In this document: one piece after another, positions 36,712 through 47,363 of the stretch
How the letters are laid out: each line of letters begins with the position of its first letter
Position numbering within the stretch: the stretch's first letter is position 1
Origin: Struthidea cinerea
Taxonomy: Eukaryota > Chordata > Aves > Passeriformes > Corcoracidae
Length of the DNA stretch: 64,000 nucleotides
Reading direction: 5' to 3'
Assembly (NCBI GenBank): GCA_013397865.1
Contig: VZTI01004087.1
Coordinates: 434,260 to 498,259 of the forward strand
Translations under genes and position numbers: made by a program
Notes under the pieces: model-generated
The model's database searches: none
What the model was told of the DNA's origin: nothing
Seen by the model: the letters and a program-made list of their open reading frames with translations, nothing else

Positions 36712-37778
36712 CGTCGTGGTTTGACACTGGCCCAATGCCAGGCACCCACGAGAGTTGCTTGCTCACCCTCCTGCTGCCATAGCTGGGCAGAGGAGAGAAA
36801 AAGAAGTTAGTGAAGGGCTCATGAGTTGCGATAAGGACTGGGAGAAACACTTCAAGAGCAAAACAGGCTTAACTTAAAGTTTCAAAGTGAATTTGTAACT
36901 AACAGAATCAGAGGAGGATAATGAGAAGTTAAATAAGCCTTCAGAACACCTTTCACCCCCAGCCCCTCGCTCCTTCCCACCGACAGCACAGGGAGACAGG
37001 GCATGGGGGTTTGGTCAGTTCATCACCGAGATTTCCTTCCGCTGCTATGGGAGAGGAGTCCTTCCCCTGTGAGCCCGTGGGGTCCCTCCCACGGGAGACA
37101 GTTCTCCGTGATCTTCCCCGGCGTGGGTCCCCTCTCAGGAGCAGCAGCCACACCGCCCCTGCTGCAGCGTGAGCCCCTCCCACGGGCACACAGTCCTCCC
37201 AAAATGCTGCGCCATGGGTCTCTCTTTCCACGGGTTGCAGTCCTCCAAGGACAGGCTGCTCCAGCCTGGAAGCAAGGGCCCTCTCTCTCCACCGGGTCTC
37301 CCACCGGATCACAGCCTCCTCCAGGCATCCACCCGCTCCGGCACGGGCACCTCCCCCACAGGCTGCGGGTGGATCTCTGCATCCCCCGTGGACCCATGGG
37401 CTGCAGGGGGACAACCTGCTTCACCATGGTCTGCACCTTGGCCTGCAGAGGCATCTCGGTTCCGGTGCCTGGAGCACCTCCTTCCCCTCCTTCTTCACTG
37501 ATCTTCGTGTCACCATGTTGTTTTCCCTCACACGTTCTCATCTCTTCTCTGACTAGAAAAAACTGCACACACTTTATTTTGATTTTCTTCTTAAATATGT
37601 CATCACAGAGGTGTTACCAACCTCTCTCATTGGCCCAGTTTTGGCCAGCAGCATGTCCATCTTTAGAGCCATCAGAGATTGACTCTGCTGGACACGGTGG
37701 AAGCTTCCAGCAGCTTCTCACAGAAGCCACCTCTGTGGCCCCCCACTACCAAAAACCAGGCCATGCAAAACCAATACA
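36712..37778 (-). mobile_element. Near-full-length GC-rich ERVL-type solo LTR, minus sense
   Basis: The minus strand starts TGTATTGGTTTTGCATGG at 37778 and runs to the GTCAAACCACGACG-like end at about 36712, about 1.07 kb. The U3-like part has a TATTTAAG-type TATA on minus near 37590. Its middle (about 37040-37450) is a series of degenerate modules of roughly 50-60 bp, each containing a CCACGGG/CCCGTGG core. The 3' part matches the fragments at 1521, 3173 and 55715. Flanks TATGA (36707-36711) and GATGA (37779-37783) are a plausible 5-bp target duplication with one mismatch, the length typical of ERVL. The 286-codon plus ORF (37003-37863) and the minus ORFs of 153 and 181 codons are side effects of GC-rich sequence, not genes. 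Confidence 0.88.
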
Positions 37779-40700
37779 GATGACTATATATTATGTTGGT
37801 ACATGCAAACTACATTGGATGTCAAAATATTTGAACATTTCAACATGTTTAGAGAGGTCATAGACTTCCTCTATTTTTAAATTACTCTAAGTTTAGAAAT
37901 TATTACTCCATTGTATCAATTACTATGTCTCCCTTGGTTTGCCTCTATTTAAATTAAAAATACATGAAAATACATATATTTAAACAATGCTTAATACTTT
38001 TTTAACATCTGTACATATGAATTTAAATTATTGTCATATTAATTAAAATTCATATATCTATACATATACCTACATATGGTCATATATATAAACAACAACA
38101 GAAACACACACACAGAGTGAACTACATTTACTATGAAGTCAAGAGCTTCCCAGGCTAGAAAAGCTCCACTATTTAGAGACAGGTTCTTCATAGAATTTAT
38201 GTGAATTTTCTTGTCTGGCATGATGATGGCCTTCACATGTTTGTATAAAAGCTGCACTTAATGTGGCCACAACGATCTGACTTTCCAAACTGTGCCTAAA
38301 ATGCTGATAGCTCCACCCCTGAATGCAAGAAAATGGCACAAATATTTCCAAACAGTGTCCAGAGATAATAAAAAAATCTTTTTCATTACAATTTAGCTCA
38401 ACTATAAGCCGAGGTTTCCGGACATGTGCTACCTAGCCAGTTTAGTACAGCATGGCCATGGTGTTGTTTACTTAAGATAAATAAAACGAAATCTTCTCAA
38501 TTAATTGCTAGTTTTCATTATTTCACTGTCAGACAAATTGATTTGGTTTTACACTCTATTTGATTTTGTGCTGGACAGCAAATGACTTGCTTAGAAAATA
38601 AAGAAATGTGGTTGGAACAGGGCTTTAATTAATTCTATTGAAAAATACCTCAAATGCAATATACCCTGAAGAAATACTCCTCCGACTATATTCAATAAAG
38701 GTCAGACTCCAAAGTAATTATTTCCTTTAGGGAATTTCTTAGAATTTTCTCTTTAAATATATGAAGGCTCAAAAAAAGCAAGCTTTTACTTTTGTGACCT
38801 TGAAGAAACACCTTAGTACATACAATTTGCTTCAGCGGGAAAAAAAAAAAGTGTTTTATTTTTAAAAATATTTCATTGCCTCTGTTGCTAAATCTTATAA
38901 CAAATTAACCCTTGGATCTCTGCTAAAAAGCTTCCTGTTTTTATCCACAGTACACCTTTCCAGTTATGGGAATACATTACAAAGGATAGAGAATGCAATA
39001 TGCAATATAGAGGGTGTAATAACTTATATGATATTTATATGTAATAAGAACAATGTTCTTTTAATATAATAGTTGTTTACCTAAAACCTACTGTACCTAC
39101 ACTTCCATGTAATTTCAAAAAATCATGAAATATTCTGTTAACATAAAGTAGTTTTGATTGGTGGCATTGATAATGGCAGTGATGTTGACTAACTTGTGTT
39201 TAATGCTTTGCTAGACTAAGAGTAATAAATCAGAAATCCATTGGAGTTTTCCGATAGGAATCCACTGGAGTTTTCAGACAAATTAATCTTAGTATCTAAC
39301 TGGGTGCACTGCAAAGGGTTTGAGTTGATGGTTCCCTTTAATAACTGCTTAAGTAATTCTAAATCAAAGAGGAAAGATTTTCCATGAAAAGCTAAATTCA
39401 AAGCCAAAAAAAAGAGAAAAAAATCAACCCAAAAAACCACTGTTAAATTTATACATCAAGAAAAAAATTGAATATGACTGAAAACCTCCCAAAGATGGTT
39501 CTATATAAATACATATATGCATAAATACCCTTGGTGTGTAGACATACATGCTCCATTTTGTGGATGAAGGTGACACAGCTGAGAAATCACAATCCTTTTA
39601 TTCACTTGTAATGCTTCCATTTCATGGTGAAAATTTCCTCCTATCTTATTGAGAAGACTTCTGAGCAAACTGCTTTCCAGGTTATTTCATGCAAATTACT
39701 GTACGTTAGAAAGCGAGACTAAACTTCAGCATGTATATTTACATATTGCCTTAATGGCAACAGAGAAATTTCAGCTTCCTGTAACTGCTGAGTAGTTTAA
39801 ATGCAAACATTTTAATAAGGTTGACCGACTCTGGTTTTTTTACCTTTCCTTCTTTTAGTGATTTTCAGCAGAGAGTGTAAAAGCATAAAGAAAAAATCGG
39901 TTATACTTAATAGATCTGAATTCTTTTACAATACAGTTTTTCCTCTTTTCATTTTACACTAAGATTTTTTTCAGACTCAACTTCACACATCTTTCTGTGG
40001 AAATGAAATTCCTTGTATGTACTAACTCATAATTCTGAGGCTTTCTATCTACTTCTCCCTGATGCACTTAAAAAGAATAGGACAAGAAATTCCACAGCAA
40101 GAACCACACCTTCTTTTCCAGCTTGCAGTGATATTTTCAATACTGTCTTGTGATTGGTGAGATGACATTTAACATGCTGGTTGATTGGTTTTTTTTGTTT
40201 TTTTTTTTTACTTCAGGCAAGTAGTAATCCCTGCTTGTTACCCTCAGGTTATATACTTAACTTAAAATGAAGAAGAATTGCTATATTCTTTTTGCCCCTG
40301 GGGTTTTCCAGCAGCATAAAATGTTAGCTTCTGGCTTCCATGTTAATTCGCAAACACTGAATCTCATGGGTTTTTCATCAAAAATGTCTCATCTTTTTTA
40401 CAAGTGATTTTCATTTTGCTGTAGATATTAGTAAGTATCATCATTTCTATTACTTTTCATAATATAGAGGAAAACATGCTGATTGTGAATATTTTTTTGG
40501 GGAAACTCAAGTTAATTACTTTAATGTTGATATATTTTATTTTCATGACTGCATTTTGAGGAAATAACTCAATGAGACAGCCTTAATGCTTCAGGCACTG
40601 CTCAACAATAACTGGTTATCCTGGTTCTCAGGGTCTGGGATGTGAGAAATAAGTTGTATGGGACAACACAGTGTGGTTTTTAAATTTTAATGTAGCTAGG

Positions 40701-41436
40701 TTATCCAAGTAACCCCCTTACACAGATGAATTGATTAACACAACTGAAAACTGACAGATTTCTCCAAGTTGTAGTTTATTGTTTCATTTCAATTTTGGAC
40801 TTGGGAACTCACAGATATGCAAACAAAAAAGGTAAGTAATCTTCTAATTACAATATAATCTCTACACCTACAAACTTTGACTCTCCCTGATTAACATTAT
40901 ATTTTATTTCAAGTGTTCCTAGCTTTTTCCTTTCCCTTTTGTTCCAGACTTAATTTCTTAAAAACAATCTTTAAATGACTATGTGATTCTTCACTGACTT
41001 GTTTCTGTTTTTACATAATAGTTTCTTAGATGACTGAGAAACCTCTCATTAAATCTTCTCAGCCATATTTTAATTCTTACATTATTTTACTCCCTCCTTT
41101 CATAGCTCAAAACAATTACAGTGTCTCAAACTTTAATTACAATTACTTACTTGTTCACTGCAATCAAGGCTTGTTTGTTATGCATATCAAATTTTACTTT
41201 TGGAGAAATCCGTGGGAACTCAATTTCTGATATTTGTGACTTCAAGGTATACCTTTAATTATGTCTAAGCTTGCATTGTTAAAATATGCTTATCTATTAT
41301 AACACATGTATTTCTGGTATGAATGAAAAATCAAATAAACACAATTATAGTTTATAAGCAAAAAACTATCCTTGAGCTATGCCTCTAAATGTTGAACATA
41401 TAAGGCTTGCCTGCTTTCACATCATTTTTTTCACAT
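37779..41436. other. Repeat-poor AT-rich sequence, no gene seen
   Basis: No CR1 or LTR is recognised. A 24-bp tandem duplication (ATCCATTGGAGTTTTC-like unit, 39236-39283) and a patch at 38440-38640 with TTAATTAATT and TCAATTAATTG cores are the only structure noted. Confidence 0.4.
39236..39283. repeat. 24-bp tandem duplication
   Basis: ATCCATTGGAGTTTTC and ATCCACTGGAGTTTTC recur at a 24-base offset. In the minus frame this repeats an SENSSGFL-like motif inside an unrecognised short ORF. Confidence 0.8.
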
Positions 41437-41491
41437 GGAAGGAAGGAAGGAAGGAAGGAAGGAAGGAAGGAAGGAAAGGAGGGAGGGAGGG
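41437..41491. repeat. (GGAA)10 microsatellite with GGGA tail
   Basis: Ten perfect GGAA units (41437-41476) followed by GGAGGGAGGGAGGG. GGAA is the ETS-factor core. Confidence 0.95.
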
Positions 41492-42340
41492 AAGAGGCTG
41501 AACTGAGCTGATCTTCAATGAATGAAGGCTGGTGGTTGGTACAACAGGAGGCATTTTCTCACAGAAGAACACCTCCTACCTGTGATGAAAATGTAGCTCA
41601 ACCGACGGAAGGGGGTGTTGTGCATGTTACGTCTGTCTGGGAGGCTGGCTACCAGGTCACACTGATATAGTTCTGATAAAAGCGCTGATAAAACAAACAA
41701 ACCCAAATCAAAAGGAAGCTGCTTCCATGTTAACCTTGGTTCTGCTAAATAAAGCATATCAAGAAGGTGACTTTCAAGTGTTTCTAAATTTAGAAAAGTG
41801 CTATACTGCTTAATCTGAGAAAATCCAGTTATTTAAGGGATAATTCATTCATTAGTTTGCTTGCCTTGCTCTTTACTAAGAAAATAGCTGAGCTATATTG
41901 AGCATGACCTGAATTATTCTTAGCTTTTCATTGTTACTGTTATTTTTATGAGCATATTAATAAAATAAATATTTACATTTAATTGGAATCAAAAATTATA
42001 ATCAATTTAATTTTTCATGTCTAGGATGGAGCTCATAATGGAAAGTATTCTGAAAGACTATTTGAGTTATTTGATTAAAGCTATTAACTGGAGTTATTTT
42101 AAATCGATTATGTCACTCTGATTTTGGATAAGCACAGTAGTTGATTCTATCTAAGTGATATCAATCAACATTAGTTTGAGCAAATAACAGGTTACTTTCT
42201 CAGCATTACCTGTTACAAGACAATTGATTATTAAAATTTTCATTAGTAAGACCATAGGGCAAGTTCATTCATGGTCAGTAAACCCAGTGATGTTGATGAA
42301 GTTCTATGAGGGATGAATTCTGCCTTGAGAATATGTCTAG
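41492..42340. other. Unique sequence, no gene seen
   Basis: An 80-codon minus ORF (41515-41757) next to the microsatellite is unrecognised. A patch around 42030-42240 has many ATTA and CAATTGATTATT-type cores and could be noncoding conserved sequence. Confidence 0.35.
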
Positions 42341-42530
42341 TCTGAGTGATGAGGTGTATTTTAGGTTTAACTTAAGTGCTATAATCCTAGAACTTGCCCT
42401 AACACTGATAAATTGGGTATGTGCTGAAGACTGGTTTGTGAGTGATGGAATACATTTTAGCCTAATACAAATGCTCTAAACCAGGAATTTACCCTAGCGC
42501 TGACAAATTGGATATATTCTCAAGACCTGA
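42341..42530. repeat. Diverged tandem duplication, unit about 93-97 bp
   Basis: Copy 1 (42341-42433) and copy 2 (42434-42530) share GAGTGATG, TATTTTAG/CATTTTAG, CTTGCCCTAACACTGATAAA/TTTACCCTAGCGCTGACAAA, TTGG and AGACTGG/AGACCTG in the same order and spacing. A weak trace of the preceding unit end (GAATATGTCTAG) may lie before copy 1. Not related to any transposon I recognise. Confidence 0.75.
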
Positions 42531-42890
42531 TTTGTCCCTGACATGACCTCATTGACTCCAGTGTCGTAAGCAGATATTACAAAAAGTTGACACAAAGTAA
42601 TTATTTGTGTATACTTTTGACAAAGCTTATGTAATGCTATCTTGAATTTGTAGAAAATTTTCTGTGAAGAATTGCATTAATCCTTAAAATTACTTGATTC
42701 TCGGTCATCTGTGGGGATTCTTTATCAGCACTTAGAAATTTACATTCCACTGGTCTGTAGACTTCAACCTTATTCTCCTTATCTGTGTAGAGATGTTAAC
42801 AGTTAATGTTAATTTGAAGAATTCTTTCGGCATTTTAGTCATTCTCTGTTAATCTCTTTGTGTTTGTTTCAACTAAACAGATGCTCTCTC

Positions 42891-42926
42891 AAAAAAAAAA
42901 ACAAAAAAAAAAAAAAACAAAATAAA
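42891..42926. repeat. A-rich tract
   Basis: A11, A15 and AA/AAA blocks separated by single C residues. It sits on the 3' side of the minus-strand ORF at 42939-43433, but in the wrong orientation (T-rich in the sense strand of that ORF) to be a poly(A) tail. Confidence 0.9.
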
Positions 42927-42938
42927 GGGACCAGTCAT

Positions 42939-43433
42939 TTATAGTTTATACCAGGAGATAATTAAATCAGTTCCTCTGATTTTTGCATGATCACTAGGAG
43001 AAAAGAATTTACATGTGTTCTCAAAGGAAGGAATTTGCATGGCTAGAGCAAAACTCACAGATTGGATATTGAATGTTTCCAGGTCAAGACCTATTAAATA
43101 ATGTTGCATGTCTCCCTCTGCACTGGTTTTCAGGCAGTAACACTTTTTTAAAAATGTCATGGGGACCTTCTTTCTCTTGCTGTGTTGAATCATTGCATGG
43201 TCTTTTACATATGTACTTCTGGCTTTCAAGAAATTAGTCTGAGTCTGACAAATCTTCTGGAATTGACTTCCCCTCAGCTCAAGACATGCCATACTGCCAC
43301 TGACAGATTGAATGTCAAGAACTGTTTGCTTTGATCTACATGTATTAAGGACTTTTTTACCTCTGGACAAAGATATTGATGAAGAAGAAGGCTTTGGAGT
43401 GATTTTTTTCCCAGGTAGGTTGCTCATCACCAT
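42939..43433 (-). CDS. Unassigned 164-codon ORF, uncertain
   Basis: This is the longest open frame outside a recognisable repeat. It starts at an ATG in the strong Kozak context ACCATGG, with an in-frame TAA two codons upstream, so this start is fixed if the ORF is used. The predicted product is basic and Ser/Lys-rich at the N-terminus (KPSSSSISLSRGKKVLN), with CYCLKTSAEG in the middle and a more hydrophobic second half. It has no signal peptide, clear membrane segment, zinc finger or recognisable domain. No TATA box, CpG island or correctly oriented poly(A) signal is evident. A rough estimate puts the expected number of ORFs this long by chance in 64 kb of such DNA at somewhat below one, so chance is a real alternative. 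It could also be a decayed single-exon retrocopy. I do not recognise it. Confidence 0.2.
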   Translation of the reverse strand: MVMSNLPGKKITPKPSSSSISLSRGKKVLNTCRSKQTVLDIQSVSGSMACLELRGSQFQKICQTQTNFLKARSTYVKDHAMIQHSKRKKVPMTFLKKCYCLKTSAEGDMQHYLIGLDLETFNIQSVSFALAMQIPSFENTCKFFSPSDHAKIRGTDLIISWYKL

Positions 43434-46400
43434 GGTTTAAAATAGATTTTCTTTGTGAAAGCATTCGTATCCTCTTTCAGTGTGGGGGATAAGGTGCTGA
43501 AATGCAAGGCTCACCAGAGTGCTTCTATCTGTTGAATGAATGCAGACTGCAGCACCTTTGAGGTCCTCAAAGCACACCCTTCAAAGCAGTTTTGAAAACT
43601 GACAGACTTCCTCAGTTTTCAGATGTAAGGCTGTCTGTTAGGAAATTCAATCTCAGAAGACCAGCTTTTGGTTAAAGTAAAACATGAGATCATTTGAACA
43701 TAAGGAATCAGAATAACAAGGTCAGCTCCACTGTCACTCATTAAGTGTTGTCTTCCAGAATAGCAGCTTTTCCTTCTACTACAGTTTCAACAGGAGACAG
43801 TGAGGTTAAGTAATAAAGCAAAAAATGTTCTAACATTCTTTTTGAATATTACAACTTTTCACTAAATGTCTGTGTTATGCTTTTTACTTAGTGAGGCTGT
43901 GAATTTGCAAGTCCGGGACATTGTGCTGTTCTAAAAGTAGCTGTATAAAATCACACCAACTTGTATGAAATTTAGCAGTGTAGTTTCACCTGCATTTTGT
44001 CTTTATGCCAAAGAAAGATGTTTTAGTGATTAAATACACATAGATTTTACAAGGGCAAATTGTTTTTTCAGTGTAAGTCATTTGACAAGATTGCATTGTG
44101 GCTCATGCCAGTCTCTAGAAAATACCCTTAATACTTGCTTTAAAAATAATAGTTTTCCTTGTGTGTGATTTCTTATATTTTAGTATAACATTAAAATGAT
44201 TCAGTCTTTAAAAAAATTTCACTGATTTTTTAAAAGGTTTGTTCAATGAAAATTCATACATCTGAAACTAAAAGTTCCTTTGACATATGGTACAATTGAA
44301 CTACTGATTTACACTTTCTGAAACATGCAAAGACCTTCCAGCATTATATCCAAAACATACATACCTGTGAGAACATGATCATTGCAATTCAAATTTTCCT
44401 CTAATCAGAAAACATCAACAAATTTTTGAAACTTTTTTCTTGATATTTGCTTGAATTAAAGATTTATTGCACAAATATTGAAATTCAGCACCTACTAAAT
44501 TTAATACTCTGTACTATCATACTTTTTTAATTCAATTTTTTAAATTTAAAACTATTGGGTTTTTTTTCTGTTTTCACTTTTCCCTAGGGTGCATTCTTGT
44601 TTTCTGATTTAGCTCTTCTGTTTCTTCATTTGAATTTTTCGTAAGTTTCTTGCTTACTTTTTGGTGTTTTGTTTGTCTTAATTTTATCTATTTTTCTTAT
44701 AGTTTCTTCTTCTTGTCATTGATTGTTTTGATAATTTGTCTTTTTATCATCCTGTATAAATAGTCATCTATTCTATCTTCCTTTTTAAAAATACACTAGA
44801 AAAAAAGTCACATCTTATCCTTTTCATGTCATTGGTTATTATTTTTCCGTATCTATAATGTGTGCATCCATGGTTTTCCTTAAATTCTTTTAAGAGAAAA
44901 AAATCAGCCAAGAATGCAATGAAGCTGTTGTCAGCAACTACAATGAAGTTGGTGCATTTTGGAGGGAATATTTTTTGTCATTACATTATTGACTTTATTT
45001 AATATTGGCTATGAGAGTTTATTTTTTCATCTGAAATTAAATAGAATTTAAGAGGTCCAATCATGCTAATATAGTAAAATCTAATTCTATGAGAAAACTT
45101 AGACTTTTCCTACTGATTAGCTACCTTTTTTTAGAGTAATTGAATCATGGATTTATCTTCAAAATGGTTCTATTTTTGTTCATAATTAAAAAAAAAAAAA
45201 CATGAGCAAAGTTTTTTTTTTTTCTCACTAGGAATGGGCAGTCTACTTTGCAAAAGCCTGTCAAGCTGGCCTACTAATAATTTTTAAAGGTGAAACAGGA
45301 ATGTTCTTCTTTTTTCTTTTCTTTATATCAAAACAGGAGAGCAATTAGCTTTTACTGCTCACCAGTGCAACATTGGTAGGAGAAGTCAAGTTTCGTACAA
45401 CAGTTACAAAGCTCAAGACCAAAATATCACATGGGCAGAACAATACTGTAGTAAACCAGAATAGTCCTTTCTGGGTTAAGTGGGAACCAACTCTGAGTGG
45501 AAACATAGCTTATTCTGTGATAAGATGAAAAGCAATTACATCCACATAAAGACTGAGAAACAGCATAACACAGAAAGCCCAGTGAACACTTAAGGATGTT
45601 TGATCTGTCTAAAATCACAGTTTAATGAAGAGGAAAAAGTTTAGCTTCCTTTTAAATTAAACATTCACATTTCAGCCTTTGTCTGTGACTTTTTAGAATT
45701 AGCTGTATCGTTAGTATTTTGAATATTTTGTAATAACAGACTGTAAAAATTCTTACTTATGTTTGCAATCTCGGCATGCTTCCTTGTCAACTATAATGTA
45801 AAAGCTGTTTTCCACAAAAAAGTATTAATAATTAAAAAGGCATTAACAGTCTAAAGCAGTAAGAATTAATTTGTTGTTGCAGTTATATTTAACTTTTCAA
45901 GTCCCTTTATGGTCACAGGCTAATGAATATTTGTCCCAATTATCACATTATTGCTAAAATGACATAAATTTTTAACCCCGGTTCCATATTTTATTGCTTT
46001 GTTTGGACAATTCTCTCACATGTTGAGGATTATTCTCCGCAAATTTGCTATATTTGTTTTCATTAACTATGACATTTTGAAATACATGGAATAAATGTGT
46101 CAAAAAAATACAATTTTTTTTAATAACTTTTACCAGTGGATATGAAAAATACAAGTTTGAGATTTTTTTTAAGCTGTATAGCCTCTGGATGACTGTTGTG
46201 CCTAACTTTTTAAAACCTAGTTTGCATTTTTGAGTTTAGGTTGCACAACTTTCCTAAGACATTTTAATTAATATTACCTAAAACCATGGTTCAGACAGAG
46301 ATAGATTTGTTCTAAATTAGCATTCTCTTATATGAGCGATGGATATATCAGTTTTAATACTTTCAGAAATATTTCGGTAAGACGAACTACATGTCATGCC

Positions 46401-46920
46401 TGATATAGAATATTCATCATTAAATGCCTCCTTGTCATCCATATTGATGCTTTCACTATTAGTCTTTGTCTGAAAACTCAAGCTAGGTAATGTGACAGGA
46501 GCTCATGTTAAGAAGAATCACATTTTACAAATGATGTGGCAAGGACAGGTTAAGGCGTAATAGGGTTCAAATCATTGATTTTATCTCAACATGCTCTCCA
46601 GCTTTGCTTATAACAGGCAACCTCTGGCTTCTGCTGTTTTGATGGGTGTTTGATATTCCTAAACCAGAGTGAGGTTAATGTGAAGTTTGACTCTACTGAT
46701 TCCTCAGCCGACTTATTCTATGAATTAACAGGGTGATCCATCACAAATGCATTATCACTCAGAGGTGTACAGTGTGTCCTACTTTAAAGAGCACATCAGT
46801 TTATGAGTCATGAAAAAATGTCCAATGCCACTAGTCACTGGCAGGAAAGAAATACTAAAACTGACTTGGTCCCATTAGTGATAGTAATGAACGTCATTTG
46901 AAAACAAACAGATAACCACC
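43434..46920. other. AT-rich unique sequence, no gene seen
   Basis: No transposon or exon recognised. T-rich and A-rich runs near 44560, 45188 and 45215. Short ORFs are unremarkable. Confidence 0.4.
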
Positions 46921-47363
46921 ATGGCAGAAGCCTTCTCAGTAGTTCCTCAACTGCTTGAAGGGTTTTTCCATTCCTCTAGGAAAAGCTGGGTTTGCGCTTT
47001 CTGTGTCCAATGGTATGGCCAAAATATATCCAAAACTTTTGAGCCCTATGTTAAATGTCCAGCTGCCTGCTCAGCAGGAATTCTGTCGGTGCTCTCTTTA
47101 TTAATGGCTTCAGGAACTGTGTGGAGATAAATACAGAGCAAGGGCATGACCTAGCTTTTTTCAAGCTGTGCTGCCACACTTTTTATGTATGTCATTGTCA
47201 AATGGAAGAAAAATCTTTCCAGCTCTCCAAAAAGTACATCAGACAGCACCTGCAGTTTCTCAAAACCCTTGCTCTGTATTGCATGAAGCTGTTCTACCAA
47301 TGTGAGCCACTGAAATACCATACTGTCTTCTGGGGTGCAGCTATCACTATTGATGAGAGATAA
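46921..47363 (+). pseudogene. Pair of overlapping unassigned ORFs, possible frameshifted relic
   Basis: A 69-codon ORF starts at an optimal Kozak ACCACCATGGC (46921) and ends at 47130. A second ORF in another frame, 102 codons, covers 47055-47363. The two together give about 440 bp of nearly continuous openness with balanced composition and Cys-rich products (VCAFCVQWYGQ; FFKLCCHTFYVCHCQ). This pattern could be a gene or retroelement relic split by a frameshift, but no family is recognised and chance is possible. Confidence 0.15.

Noticed and set aside
37003..37863. 286-codon plus-strand ORF, longest in the window
   Set aside because: It lies inside the ERVL-type LTR on the antisense strand and is Pro/Ser/Gly-rich from GC composition. 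Large minus ORFs overlap it. No domain is recognisable.
42891..43433. 42939-43433 ORF plus A-rich tract as a processed retrogene
   Set aside because: The A-rich tract is in the wrong strand orientation to be the poly(A) tail of a minus-strand transcript.
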